From positions 1-64,000 of the forward strand of contig JAOAUC010000016.1 of assembly GCA_030157785.1 (NCBI GenBank): a stretch of 64,000 nucleotides of DNA, written 5' to 3'. The notes beneath the pieces are model-generated. The model did no database searches and was not told the DNA's origin. It was given only the letters and a program-made list of their open reading frames with translations. A program made the translations under genes and the position numbers. The stretch comes from Zoogloea oleivorans. Its GTDB lineage: Bacteria > Pseudomonadota > Gammaproteobacteria > Burkholderiales > Rhodocyclaceae. This document shows positions 9,204-16,542 of this stretch, one piece after another; position 1 is the first letter of the stretch; the number at the start of each line of letters is the position of its first letter.

Positions 9204-10982
9204 TCAGAACGAGTAGGAGACGCTGGCGGCCAGGAAGTCCCGGTCGCGCATCAGGTTGTTGGCGCCACCGCCGGAGAAATTCACGTACTGCAGGGCGCCT
9301 TTCCAGCGGTCCCGGTAGTTGGCGAAGACCGACGCGGTAACGGCCTTGCGCCCTTCCACGAAGGGGATCGCGTTGGGGCTGGTGCCCTTCACGTCATGGG
9401 CGAAGTCGATCTGCGGCGTGAGGGTGATGCCGCTGCCGGCGACGTTCGGGTAATTGATGCCGATCTCGGTGACGTAGCCCCACGAGGTCTTGTTGGGCAG
9501 GCCATAGTTGGGCAGGAAGTACGGCGTGTTGCCGGAACCGTCCAGCCCCGGGTAGTGGGCCACGGCGGCTTCAGCGAGAATGAAGCCGTCAGTCGCCCCC
9601 AGTGCCGTCGCCAGTCCGCCGAGGGGATCGTTGCGCGAGAAGGTGTAGAAGCCGGTGACGTGGTACTGCCACTTCTTCTCTTCCACATAGCCCGGGTGCG
9701 CGCCCGTGTCATACACGCTGTTCTTGTTGAAGGCGCCACCGAAGATCGAACCGAAAGGCACCGTCGGGTCGATGCCGACACTGTCCCGCGGCCGGTACGA
9801 CAACTCCATGCCCACCGCCACGTCGCCGACCTTGGTGTTGCCGGACACGGCAAACAGATCCTTGTCCTCGCCGTAGGCCAGGAAGTAGCCGGTCACCGCA
9901 CCGGAGTTGGTGCCGGTAAAGCCCAGGAAGGGCAGCTTGTCGTGGTAGCGCTGGTAGGTGAAGGCAAACTCGGTGTCGATCTCCTCGGCGTTGTAGCGGA
10001 AGTTCACCCCGTACTGGCCGCCGCTCTTGGGCTTGCGCTGGCCCAGGTAAGGCAGCGCGGTGCCGTTGGCGATCATCTGCCGGTCACTCAGGCCGGAGCG
10101 GTCGCCGCAGGGCAGCGGCAGGCCGAAGTCATTGCACACCGAGGTGGGGAGGTAGGCCGGCCGGTTCCCCTGCCCAAGGATGTCGGCGGTGGAGAAGAAC
10201 GTGCCGGCCGGGTCGAACTTGAAGCTGTTCCAGGCGAACTGGTAGTAGGCCTCGACCCCCAGCTTGTCGGTGATGCCGCCCGACCACGAGGCCATCGGCG
10301 CAGGCACGAAGATCTCCTTGATCTGGGTGCCGGGCACGTGGAACTTCTGCAGGTCGAGGGCATTGATCTGGTTCACCCCGCCGAGAATGAAGATGTCCTC
10401 GCCCCACGAGATCACCTGGTTGCCGACCTTGAGCTTGCCACGCTGCTCGCCGTAGCGGAATTCCTTGGCGATCCAGGCGTCCAGCAGCGTCGCCTTGGCG
10501 GTAGCCGACGATTCGGTGACGTCGGTGCGGCGGGTCTGGTCGGCCCGGAAATCGTGGAACCAGTACACCCGCCCGAGGGCGCTCCAGCCGTCGGGCGCCT
10601 TGAGGGACAGGTCGTGGGTGCCCTTGAGCACTGCCGACACGATGTCGCCCTTTTTGTAGTTCAGGTTGCCGTCGTCGAAGTTGGTGTAGTTGAAGTCGGC
10701 GTTGGCGTAGCCATTGGCACCCTGGCGGGCCTGCAGGGTGTTGCTGGTGCCGTTGTTGCAGCCGCCGCTGTCCTTGCCGATGGTCCGGCAGTCGGCGGAC
10801 GACATGCGCTGCATGAGGCCGAAGGACATCACCGAATCAATGCTGCCCGACAGCCCCTCTTCGCTACCGAAACGCACTGCCTGGGAAGGCAGCGACCAGC
10901 CGGCCAGGGCTGCCGCCACCGCGAGGCTTGCCGGCGCCAGGCGAAGCCCGGCCCGGCGATGCGTGATCGCCTGTTTCTTCAT
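9204..10982 (-). CDS. DUF1302 outer membrane protein
   Basis: A 592-residue secreted protein that matches the DUF1302 family: signal peptide with a long n-region (about residues 1-34), RFGSEEGLSGSIDSVMSFG start of the mature part, repeated amphipathic strands, and a C-terminal phenylalanine after alternating residues (SVSYSF), which is the usual signal for outer membrane barrel assembly. Probably a pore or receptor for hydrophobic compounds. The frame extends upstream to 11063, but AGGAG just before the ATG at 10982 and the signal peptide fix the start. It lies 31 nt after the DUF1329 gene. Confidence 0.88.
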   Translation of the reverse strand: MKKQAITHRRAGLRLAPASLAVAAALAGWSLPSQAVRFGSEEGLSGSIDSVMSFGLMQRMSSADCRTIGKDSGGCNNGTSNTLQARQGANGYANADFNYTNFDDGNLNYKKGDIVSAVLKGTHDLSLKAPDGWSALGRVYWFHDFRADQTRRTDVTESSATAKATLLDAWIAKEFRYGEQRGKLKVGNQVISWGEDIFILGGVNQINALDLQKFHVPGTQIKEIFVPAPMASWSGGITDKLGVEAYYQFAWNSFKFDPAGTFFSTADILGQGNRPAYLPTSVCNDFGLPLPCGDRSGLSDRQMIANGTALPYLGQRKPKSGGQYGVNFRYNAEEIDTEFAFTYQRYHDKLPFLGFTGTNSGAVTGYFLAYGEDKDLFAVSGNTKVGDVAVGMELSYRPRDSVGIDPTVPFGSIFGGAFNKNSVYDTGAHPGYVEEKKWQYHVTGFYTFSRNDPLGGLATALGATDGFILAEAAVAHYPGLDGSGNTPYFLPNYGLPNKTSWGYVTEIGINYPNVAGSGITLTPQIDFAHDVKGTSPNAIPFVEGRKAVTASVFANYRDRWKGALQYVNFSGGGANNLMRDRDFLAASVSYSF

Positions 10983-11013
10983 GATGGGAATCTCCTGAAA
11001 AGCGTGGGCTGGA

Positions 11014-12390
11014 TCAGCGTTCGCCGCGGCGACGCAGTTCGTCCTGGCTGAAGGTGGCGGCATTGACGCGGCCTTCCTTGCCGGCGGTCAGGTCGAGCAC
11101 CTCGCCCTCGGCGGTCCAGTTGTCGGTCACGTAGCGACGGGCAACGAGGTCGTAGGTCTGGTACTCGTAGGACATGCACGCCCCCACGTCGGGCGCCGCC
11201 CACAGGCTGCCTTCCTGCACGCGCCACAGGTTGCCCTTGGCGTCATACATATCCACGTGCAGCAGGGCCCAGGAATCTTCGTCGATGAAGAACACGCGCT
11301 TCACGAAACTGTGGCGCTTGTCGCCCTTCACGGTGCCCTCGACGACCCACACCCGGTGGGTTTCGTAGCGCTGGAATTCGCGCTTGACGTACTCGGGGCC
11401 GAGCATGTCCTTGAACTTGTTCTTCTTGTCGATGAGCTTGTAGGAGTTGTAGGGGACGATCACCTCCTTCTTGCCCAGCAGCTTGAAGTCGTAGCGGTCG
11501 GGGGCGCCGGTGAACATGTTGATCTGGTCGACGAAGTACAGGTTGTCAAAGCCGGCGATGGGGTTGTCGTAGGCGAAGGTGGGCGAGCGACGCACGCGGC
11601 GCTGACCGGGGAAATAGATCCAGGCGTCCTGGGGCTTGTCCAGATAGGCGTGGATCAGGTAGCCCTCGCCGGCCCGGGAGGCCGGACTCTGGACGTCAAA
11701 GAGCAGCTTGGAGTCGATGCCCTCCAGATCCTTCAGGGTGGCGGTTTTCGGATCGTTGAAGGGGTACATCTCGAAGGACCACTGCTTGGTCTCGACGAGG
11801 GAGCCGTCCTTGTCGGGCATCAGTGCCGAGATCTGCGCCCGACGGCCTAGGCCGGTGTAGCGGGTCTTGTAGTTCCACATCACCTCGATGCCGGTTTTCG
11901 GGATCGGGAACGGCGTGCCGGCGCCGTAGGCTTGCTCCAGCCGCCAGCCGTCCTCGCCGATCTTGGCGAAGGTGGCGTTCTTCTTCGTGCGTTCGGCCAC
12001 CAGATCGGGCACCGGACAGCTGCGGCGCGTCGGATAGACATCGACGCGGTAACCCTTGTAGGTCTTGATCAGCGCCACCTGCCCGGGGGGCAGCTTGTCC
12101 TGGTACTTGTCCACGTTGGCGGCATCGACGGAATACAGGGGCTTGTCGTCCTTGAAGGGATCGAGGCGGCCGGGTTTCCAGCCAGCCGGCACCTTGCTCA
12201 TGCCGCCGTCCCAGGCGGGCACGATGCCATCCTTGCTGGCCGCCTTCTCGGCGCCGATCGGGGTCAGGTCCTTGCCGAGCCGGGCGGCGTCCTGTTCGCT
12301 GACGGCGGCCTGCGCCGACATCGTGACGGCCAGGGTCAGGGCGCAGCCCAGGGCTTTCGGCCAGAGCGGGTGATGTAAGTTTGTTTTCAT
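11014..12390 (-). CDS. DUF1329 periplasmic protein (LolA/LolB-like fold)
   Basis: A 458-residue protein with signal peptide (about residues 1-28) and the family hallmarks GKDLTPIGAEKAASKDG, IPAWDGG-like start and the DSWALLHVDMYDAKGNLWRV strand. DUF1329 proteins are thought to resemble the LolA/LolB lipoprotein carriers, which would suit shuttling a hydrophobic ligand across the periplasm. It regularly pairs with DUF1302, as here. No lipobox is visible, so it is probably soluble or loosely membrane bound. Function in amine metabolism is unknown. Confidence 0.87.
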   Translation of the reverse strand: MKTNLHHPLWPKALGCALTLAVTMSAQAAVSEQDAARLGKDLTPIGAEKAASKDGIVPAWDGGMSKVPAGWKPGRLDPFKDDKPLYSVDAANVDKYQDKLPPGQVALIKTYKGYRVDVYPTRRSCPVPDLVAERTKKNATFAKIGEDGWRLEQAYGAGTPFPIPKTGIEVMWNYKTRYTGLGRRAQISALMPDKDGSLVETKQWSFEMYPFNDPKTATLKDLEGIDSKLLFDVQSPASRAGEGYLIHAYLDKPQDAWIYFPGQRRVRRSPTFAYDNPIAGFDNLYFVDQINMFTGAPDRYDFKLLGKKEVIVPYNSYKLIDKKNKFKDMLGPEYVKREFQRYETHRVWVVEGTVKGDKRHSFVKRVFFIDEDSWALLHVDMYDAKGNLWRVQEGSLWAAPDVGACMSYEYQTYDLVARRYVTDNWTAEGEVLDLTAGKEGRVNAATFSQDELRRRGER

Positions 12391-12424
12391 GATGTGACTC
12401 CCTGTCGAAGAATTGAATCGATGG

Positions 12425-12862
12425 CTAGCGAATGGAAATGCCCTGCTCCGCCAGCCGTGTCACGACCCCAGCCCGTGCAGCGGCCACGTCGTCCAGCGGG
12501 GCGGCGCGCAGGGCAGTCACCTCGCTTTCGGTGTACGGGGCAAAGTCCGCCGGCAAGGTGGAGGCCGAGAAACTGCGCAGCATCCAGTTGAGCAGACGGC
12601 CGATATCGGCATTGGAAAGGGCCGAGTTGGAACTCCCCGGCACCTTGACGAGAAAGGCACGCCCATCCGGCACCTTGAGAAAATGACCAAGCTGCTCACG
12701 CATGGACGGCACGCCGGAGTGCGGCGCCCCACTGCCGTCCGCTTGGTGACAACCGGCGCAATGCAGCACGTACTGCAGACGCGCCGAACGGTCACCGTCG
12801 GCCAGCGCCGCCCCGGACAGCAGAAGGGCGCCGGCCAGCAGGACGAGCCGGGCCGCTCTCAT
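12425..12862 (-). CDS. Small periplasmic c-type cytochrome (second of the coupled pair)
   Basis: A 145-residue protein with signal peptide (about 1-21) and one heme site, CAGCHQ. Its ATG overlaps the stop codon of the preceding cytochrome gene in an ATGA arrangement, so the two are translationally coupled. A downstream methionine (WMLRSF) is a possible axial ligand. In the Alcaligenes faecalis aau cluster, as I recall it, the genes after aauA also encode small cytochromes, so this is probably an electron carrier or maturation factor for aromatic amine dehydrogenase. The frame runs on far upstream without stop, but only this start gives a signal peptide. Confidence 0.85.
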   Translation of the reverse strand: MRAARLVLLAGALLLSGAALADGDRSARLQYVLHCAGCHQADGSGAPHSGVPSMREQLGHFLKVPDGRAFLVKVPGSSNSALSNADIGRLLNWMLRSFSASTLPADFAPYTESEVTALRAAPLDDVAAARAGVVTRLAEQGISIR

Positions 12863-13320
12863 GACCCGCTCCCCTTGCGCACTGCGCCGTCGCGCAGCTT
12901 GCGCACCTCGTGGGGGGCCAGCCTGTCGGCGCGGGCCTCGGCCAGCTCGGCTGCGGTGTAGGCCTGGTGCCCGTCCGGCAACGTGCCGGCGTTGAAGCTG
13001 TCGAGCACATGGTTGAGGACCGCCGCCAGCGCCTCGTCGGGCAACTGGGCGGCAAAGGGCGGCATGGAACCGGTGTAGCGCTGGCCCTGGACGGTGATCA
13101 GGCCGGTCATGCCGTGGGTGACAACCCGCGGCAGGTAGCCCCGGCCGGCCACCTGGAGGCGTTCGCCGAGGGTGCCGGCCAGCGGCGGTGCCATGCCGGG
13201 CAGGCCGACCCCGCCCGGCTGATGGCACACCGCACAGTTCGCCGCAAAGAGCGCGGCACCGTCGGCAGCCAGCGCCGGCAGGGCCAGGGCACACAGGAGG
13301 CTTGCAAGCAGCGTGCGCAT
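12859..13320 (-). CDS. Small periplasmic c-type cytochrome (first of the coupled pair)
   Basis: A 153-residue protein with signal peptide (about residues 1-18) and one CAVCHQ heme site; GSMPPFAAQL supplies the likely methionine ligand as in class I cytochromes c. It starts 8 nt after the aauA stop codon with GAGG six bases before the ATG. Likely accepts electrons from the tryptophan tryptophylquinone cofactor, directly or through a blue copper protein encoded elsewhere. An upstream extension of the frame (to 13404) lies inside aauA and was discarded. Confidence 0.86.
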   Translation of the reverse strand: MRTLLASLLCALALPALAADGAALFAANCAVCHQPGGVGLPGMAPPLAGTLGERLQVAGRGYLPRVVTHGMTGLITVQGQRYTGSMPPFAAQLPDEALAAVLNHVLDSFNAGTLPDGHQAYTAAELAEARADRLAPHEVRKLRDGAVRKGSGS

Positions 13321-13328
13321 GATCGGCC

Positions 13329-13862
13329 TCAGCCCTGCCCGTCGGCGACGCCAACCACGGCGGCCAGCGTGCAGTGGAACATCGTCGAGTCGTTGGCCAT
13401 GCACCAGTTGATGTCGTTGTGCACGCCCATCCGGTAGGCCGGCCGCTCACGCTCGTTGGTGTTGCACAGGCAGCGTCCGCAGGCAGTCTTGCCGCAGCAG
13501 TCGTTGTAGCTGATCAGGTAGTCCTTGCCGTCGTCCGGGTTGCGACAGGTGCCGATCCACGCCACCTTGGAAGCCTCGGTGCCCGGCGGGCAGGTGTTGG
13601 CGCTACCGCCGCAGCACGAGCACAAGTAACCGTCCTGGGCGCAGTAGCGCCAGTATTCGCAGTCGGTTTCACCGGGCTTGGCATTGGCGGCCTTGCGGGC
13701 GGCCCCGGCTGCCGCCTGGGCGGTACGGTCGAAGGGCAGCACGGGCAGCACGAAGGCGGTGCCGACCATCAGCTTGCCGATACGGATCAGCGCGCCGCGG
13801 CGGGAGCTGTGCTGCGCCACCGTGCGGGTCTTGCGCTCGAATAAATCATCCAGCCATTTCAT
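13329..13862 (-). CDS. aauA: Aromatic amine dehydrogenase, light (beta) chain with TTQ cofactor
   Basis: A 177-residue protein with a long twin-arginine signal (SSRRGALIRIG, about residues 19-29) and a very cysteine-rich mature part (14 Cys). The two tryptophans that form tryptophan tryptophylquinone are W102 (KVAWIGTC) and W153 (NDINWCMA), 51 residues apart, the spacing known for the A. faecalis enzyme (Trp109/Trp160). The active-site aspartate and threonine map to D121 (SYNDCC) and T165 (FHCT). The motifs KTACGRC and FHC match aromatic amine dehydrogenase better than methylamine dehydrogenase. Deaminates aromatic or long-chain primary amines in the periplasm, releasing aldehyde and ammonia. 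Very strong assignment. Confidence 0.95.
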   Translation of the reverse strand: MKWLDDLFERKTRTVAQHSSRRGALIRIGKLMVGTAFVLPVLPFDRTAQAAAGAARKAANAKPGETDCEYWRYCAQDGYLCSCCGGSANTCPPGTEASKVAWIGTCRNPDDGKDYLISYNDCCGKTACGRCLCNTNERERPAYRMGVHNDINWCMANDSTMFHCTLAAVVGVADGQG

Positions 13863-13889
13863 GGTTTCTCTCCTTGGGTTCGGGGGCGC

Positions 13890-14486
13890 TCAGGCGTGCT
13901 GGTGGTCGATGAATTCCTGCACCGAAGCCACACCCAGTTCCTTGGCGGTGAAGAGGCTTTCGAGCTGCTCGCGGGAATTGACCAGGCCCTTGGCAACGAC
14001 GCGGCCGTGTTCGTTGAGCAGCACGGCATAGGGCAGCTTGGCAACCCGGTAGGCGATGCCGGGCTCGCTGGACAGCACGTAGGGGAATTCCTTCAGGTCG
14101 GCCTTCTCGTAGAAGGCCAGGTGCTCGGGCTGCTCGCCGTCGGAGGTGAGCACCACGCGCAGCCAGTCCTTTTCGGTGTTGTTGACCGAGCGGAGGATCG
14201 GCAGCAACTTCTTGCACACCGGGCAGGTGGGCGACAGGAAGAACAGCAGCGTGCTCTTCTCGCCGGGGCGGCCGATGGAAACGCGGCTGCTGCCGATCAG
14301 GTCGGGCAGATCAAAAACCGGCGAGGCCTCGCCCACCTTGGGGCCGGTGTCCATCATCAGCGCGCCCATCGGGGCGACACGTTCGTAGAGCACGCCGATC
14401 TGGCGGGCAAGGGCAAACAGCCCGACCAGCGCAGCCAGCACGGCAACCCACAGCAGGACGTTCGAAATCATCAGGGCTTCATTCAT
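13890..14486 (-). CDS. aauD: MauD/AauD thioredoxin-like maturation protein
   Basis: A 198-residue protein with one N-terminal membrane anchor (about residues 6-26) and a periplasmic thioredoxin-fold domain bearing the CxxC site SPTCPVCKKLLP. MauD-type proteins are needed to form or proofread the six or more disulfides of the light chain. Its ATG lies 2 nt after aauE, and aauA follows after 27 nt. A longer frame reaches 14600 but overlaps aauE almost throughout its first 38 codons, so it was rejected. Confidence 0.92.
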   Translation of the reverse strand: MNEALMISNVLLWVAVLAALVGLFALARQIGVLYERVAPMGALMMDTGPKVGEASPVFDLPDLIGSSRVSIGRPGEKSTLLFFLSPTCPVCKKLLPILRSVNNTEKDWLRVVLTSDGEQPEHLAFYEKADLKEFPYVLSSEPGIAYRVAKLPYAVLLNEHGRVVAKGLVNSREQLESLFTAKELGVASVQEFIDHQHA

Positions 14487-14488
14487 GA

Positions 14489-15034
14489 TCAGTTCCTCAG
14501 TTGAATCAGTCGGGGGTGATTGGCCATCAGCTGGTTGGCTGCGGCGTAGAGGCCCAGCAGCGCCAGTGTTCCGCCGGCGACCGACAGGTAGTCGATCCAC
14601 ATCAGGTCACGGCTGCCGCCGTCCTGCCCGCCCAGTACGGCAGCGATCAGGAGCACGGTGTTGCGGGCCGGCAGGGCCCAGGAGAGCGTCGTGTGGCCTT
14701 CCGCTCCGCCACAGCCGCAGTCGATTTCGGTGTGGCCACGCAGCAGGTTGGCGATGACGCCGGCCGTGGCGACTCCGAGCACGGCCAGGGACAGCACCAG
14801 CCCCGCGCTGCGGGTCGCGTCGAAGAGCAAGGCCGCACCGGCCAGCGCCTCCAGCAGCGGGAAAGCCCGGGCAAACAGCGGCACCAGCGCGTCGGGCAGC
14901 AGCCGGTAGATGTCGACCGAGGCCTCGAAGACCGCCAGATCGCGCAACTTCTGCCAGGCGCCACTGAGCAGCACTACCGCCAGCGCCGCGCCGCAAACGC
15001 GGGCCAGGACCGGGTCCAGAGTCAGGGCGTCCAT
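14489..15034 (-). CDS. aauE: MauE/AauE membrane protein for light-chain maturation
   Basis: A 181-residue membrane protein of the MauE/DoxX-like type with four to five predicted helices and a short cysteine-containing loop (IDCGCGG). MauE works with MauD in folding, disulfide formation or export of the quinoprotein light chain. The ATG shares one base with the aauB stop codon (TGATG), so the genes are translationally coupled. Confidence 0.92.
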   Translation of the reverse strand: MDALTLDPVLARVCGAALAVVLLSGAWQKLRDLAVFEASVDIYRLLPDALVPLFARAFPLLEALAGAALLFDATRSAGLVLSLAVLGVATAGVIANLLRGHTEIDCGCGGAEGHTTLSWALPARNTVLLIAAVLGGQDGGSRDLMWIDYLSVAGGTLALLGLYAAANQLMANHPRLIQLRN

Positions 15035-16188
15035 CAGTGCAGCTCCATCTGGGTGGGCGTCTCGCCAACGCGTTCGATGCGCCCGGTGAGGGCCAGCTTG
15101 CTGCCCGCATCGAAGGCTGCAATGGCCGCCTTCACACCGTCGTAGGCAAACAACTTCGCGCCTTCGCCCTGGCTGACGGCCAGCGCAATGGCGTTGTTGC
15201 CGGGCGTGCGGGCAACGCGCTTTTTGGCGGCCAGATCGATGGTCCAGATCTCCTTGGCCGGCGTCTTGTGGCTGCCCTCCGCGCCCTTGTCGTGCATGCC
15301 GACATAAAGGCGGCCGCTCGCATTGTGCTGGGCGATCAGCTGGTAGCCGCCCGGACGCCAGCCCTGCTTGCGGTCGGCCGCGTCGAGGATCGACCAGGCC
15401 GGCTCGAAGCCCGCCACTTCGCCGCCCACCTGCGCGCTGTAGACGTCACCGTGGAAGGACACGAAGCGGTAGGTGTCGCCGTCCTGTTCGCCGTGGATGA
15501 AGATCGGATCCTTGTCGGCGTCGAAGAACCTGGCGCTGCGCTTCTGGGTGGCGAGTTGCCCCTTGTCATCGAGACTGACCGTCAGCAGCGTGCCGTCGCC
15601 GCAGATCGTCGAGAAGCGCCCGCCCACGGAGGCCGCCGGCAGGATGCTCCAGCAGCCCGGCGTCGCCACTTCGGCCACTGCCTTGCGGGTCTGCAGATCG
15701 ATGACCCCCACCGAGGTGGCCGGCGTGGCGTACTGCACGAACAGCCAGCGCCCGTCGGCCGAGGCCCGGATGGTGCCCTTGTAGTTGAGGGACTGGGCAT
15801 GCCGCGGCGGGATCTCGATCTCGCCGGTCTTCGCCAAGGTCTGCGCGTCGTGCACATCGACCACGTCGGTACGCACCCCGTGGCTCAGACGCGAGTAGTA
15901 GGTGGTCGCCACGAAGATCTCCCGGCGATCGGCAGACAGGGTGACCTGACCCGCATAGCCGGTGGCGACAATGCCCTGGTAGTGCAGCTTGTCGCCGTCG
16001 ATGACGTGCAGGCGGCCATCGACGATGTGGCCGATGGCCACGTCCGACAGGTAGATGCGGTAGGGATTGGGCGGCGGGAGCTTGCCCGTCGATATTGTTT
16101 CTGGTGCCAGCTCGGCGAGAGCACCGGCACTCATGCCCAGTGTCAGCGCCGTCGTCAGCAGACTCCCCGCAATGGCTTTTCGAAGCAC
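15034..16188 (-). CDS. aauB: Aromatic amine dehydrogenase, heavy (alpha) chain
   Basis: A 384-residue periplasmic seven-bladed propeller of the MauB/AauB family with signal peptide (about residues 1-24, cleavage near SAGALA). Family signatures include PYRIYLSDVAIGHIVDG near the mature start, RRGMP-like HAQSLNYKGTIRAS and the WTIDLAAKKRVAR blade. It packs with AauA as alpha2beta2 and shapes the substrate channel. The start is a GTG at 16188 placed five bases after a strong AAGGAGG; the longer frame from 16323 lacks such a site and would put 45 polar residues before the signal peptide. First gene of a set of twelve on this strand. Confidence 0.94.
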   Translation of the reverse strand: MLRKAIAGSLLTTALTLGMSAGALAELAPETISTGKLPPPNPYRIYLSDVAIGHIVDGRLHVIDGDKLHYQGIVATGYAGQVTLSADRREIFVATTYYSRLSHGVRTDVVDVHDAQTLAKTGEIEIPPRHAQSLNYKGTIRASADGRWLFVQYATPATSVGVIDLQTRKAVAEVATPGCWSILPAASVGGRFSTICGDGTLLTVSLDDKGQLATQKRSARFFDADKDPIFIHGEQDGDTYRFVSFHGDVYSAQVGGEVAGFEPAWSILDAADRKQGWRPGGYQLIAQHNASGRLYVGMHDKGAEGSHKTPAKEIWTIDLAAKKRVARTPGNNAIALAVSQGEGAKLFAYDGVKAAIAAFDAGSKLALTGRIERVGETPTQMELH

Positions 16189-16366
16189 GTTTTCCTCCTT
16201 GTTGCCGCGGTGCCCGGTCCGCTCAGTCTCTCTGCCGGGGCACCTGTCCGTTGTCCCCCGGCGTGTTGCCGAATCGGGGTCTCCCGCTTGCCGACCGGAA
16301 CAGTCCGGCGAGTGGTTGGACACATCTTGATCGCGGGAATGGGATTCCCGTTATCCGAGATTGGCA

Positions 16367-16383
16367 ATGCAAGCTTGGTGCAA
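16367..16383 (-). promoter_or_regulatory. Sigma54-like promoter of the aau operon
   Basis: Read on the minus strand, TTGCAC-N5-TTGCAT matches the -24/-12 consensus TGGCAC-N5-TTGCW except that one of the two invariant -24 guanines is T. Predicted transcription would begin near 16356, leaving a leader of about 170 nt before aauB. The mismatch at -24 lowers confidence. Confidence 0.45.
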
Positions 16384-16410
16384 GTGTCTGTCCAAAAAGG
16401 GGATTTCTGT

Positions 16411-16439
16411 GTGCAGCGCACCATTTTTGTGCGCCGCAC
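16411..16439. promoter_or_regulatory. Tandem palindrome GTGC-N3-GCAC, candidate activator site
   Basis: Two copies (16411-16421 and 16429-16439) start exactly 18 bases apart; the two halves also pair with each other over 11 bp with one mismatch around a 7-base spacer. They lie 55-85 bp upstream of the predicted aauB start. Either the AraC-type protein or the sigma54 activator encoded nearby could bind here. Confidence 0.5.
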
Positions 16440-16542
16440 AACGCCTTGGCGAACTTGCTTGCAGGAAATCGGGAATCGGGATTATTTTAAAAATGGAGAG
16501 CCGGACGACAGGTTCGCGAACACCCCACGAAAGACAAGACCC

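Larger units (their letters stand above)
16189..16542 (+). promoter_or_regulatory. Divergent control region between aauB and the AraC-type regulator
   Basis: No gene is seen in these 354 bases. They hold a sigma54-like promoter reading toward aauB, an inverted repeat GGGAAT-N3-ATTCCC (16335-16349), two copies of the palindrome GTGC-N3-GCAC (16411-16439) and an AT-rich patch (TTATTTTAAAAAT, near 16485-16495) that could hold the -10 of the AraC gene. Confidence 0.6.

Noticed and set aside
13329..16188. Methylamine dehydrogenase (mau) cluster
   Set aside because: Light-chain motifs (CSCC, KTACGRC, FHCT) and gene order B-E-D-A followed by small cytochromes fit aromatic amine dehydrogenase; amicyanin (mauC), mauF and mauG are absent.
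16189..16323. N-terminal extension of AauB
   Set aside because: A strong AAGGAGG before the GTG at 16188 and the signal peptide that follows it fix the start; the extension is polar and covers the leader.
15037..16542. Long open frame upstream of the AraC-type regulator
   Set aside because: It lies antisense to aauB and across the divergent promoter region, with no domain in it; a product of high GC content.
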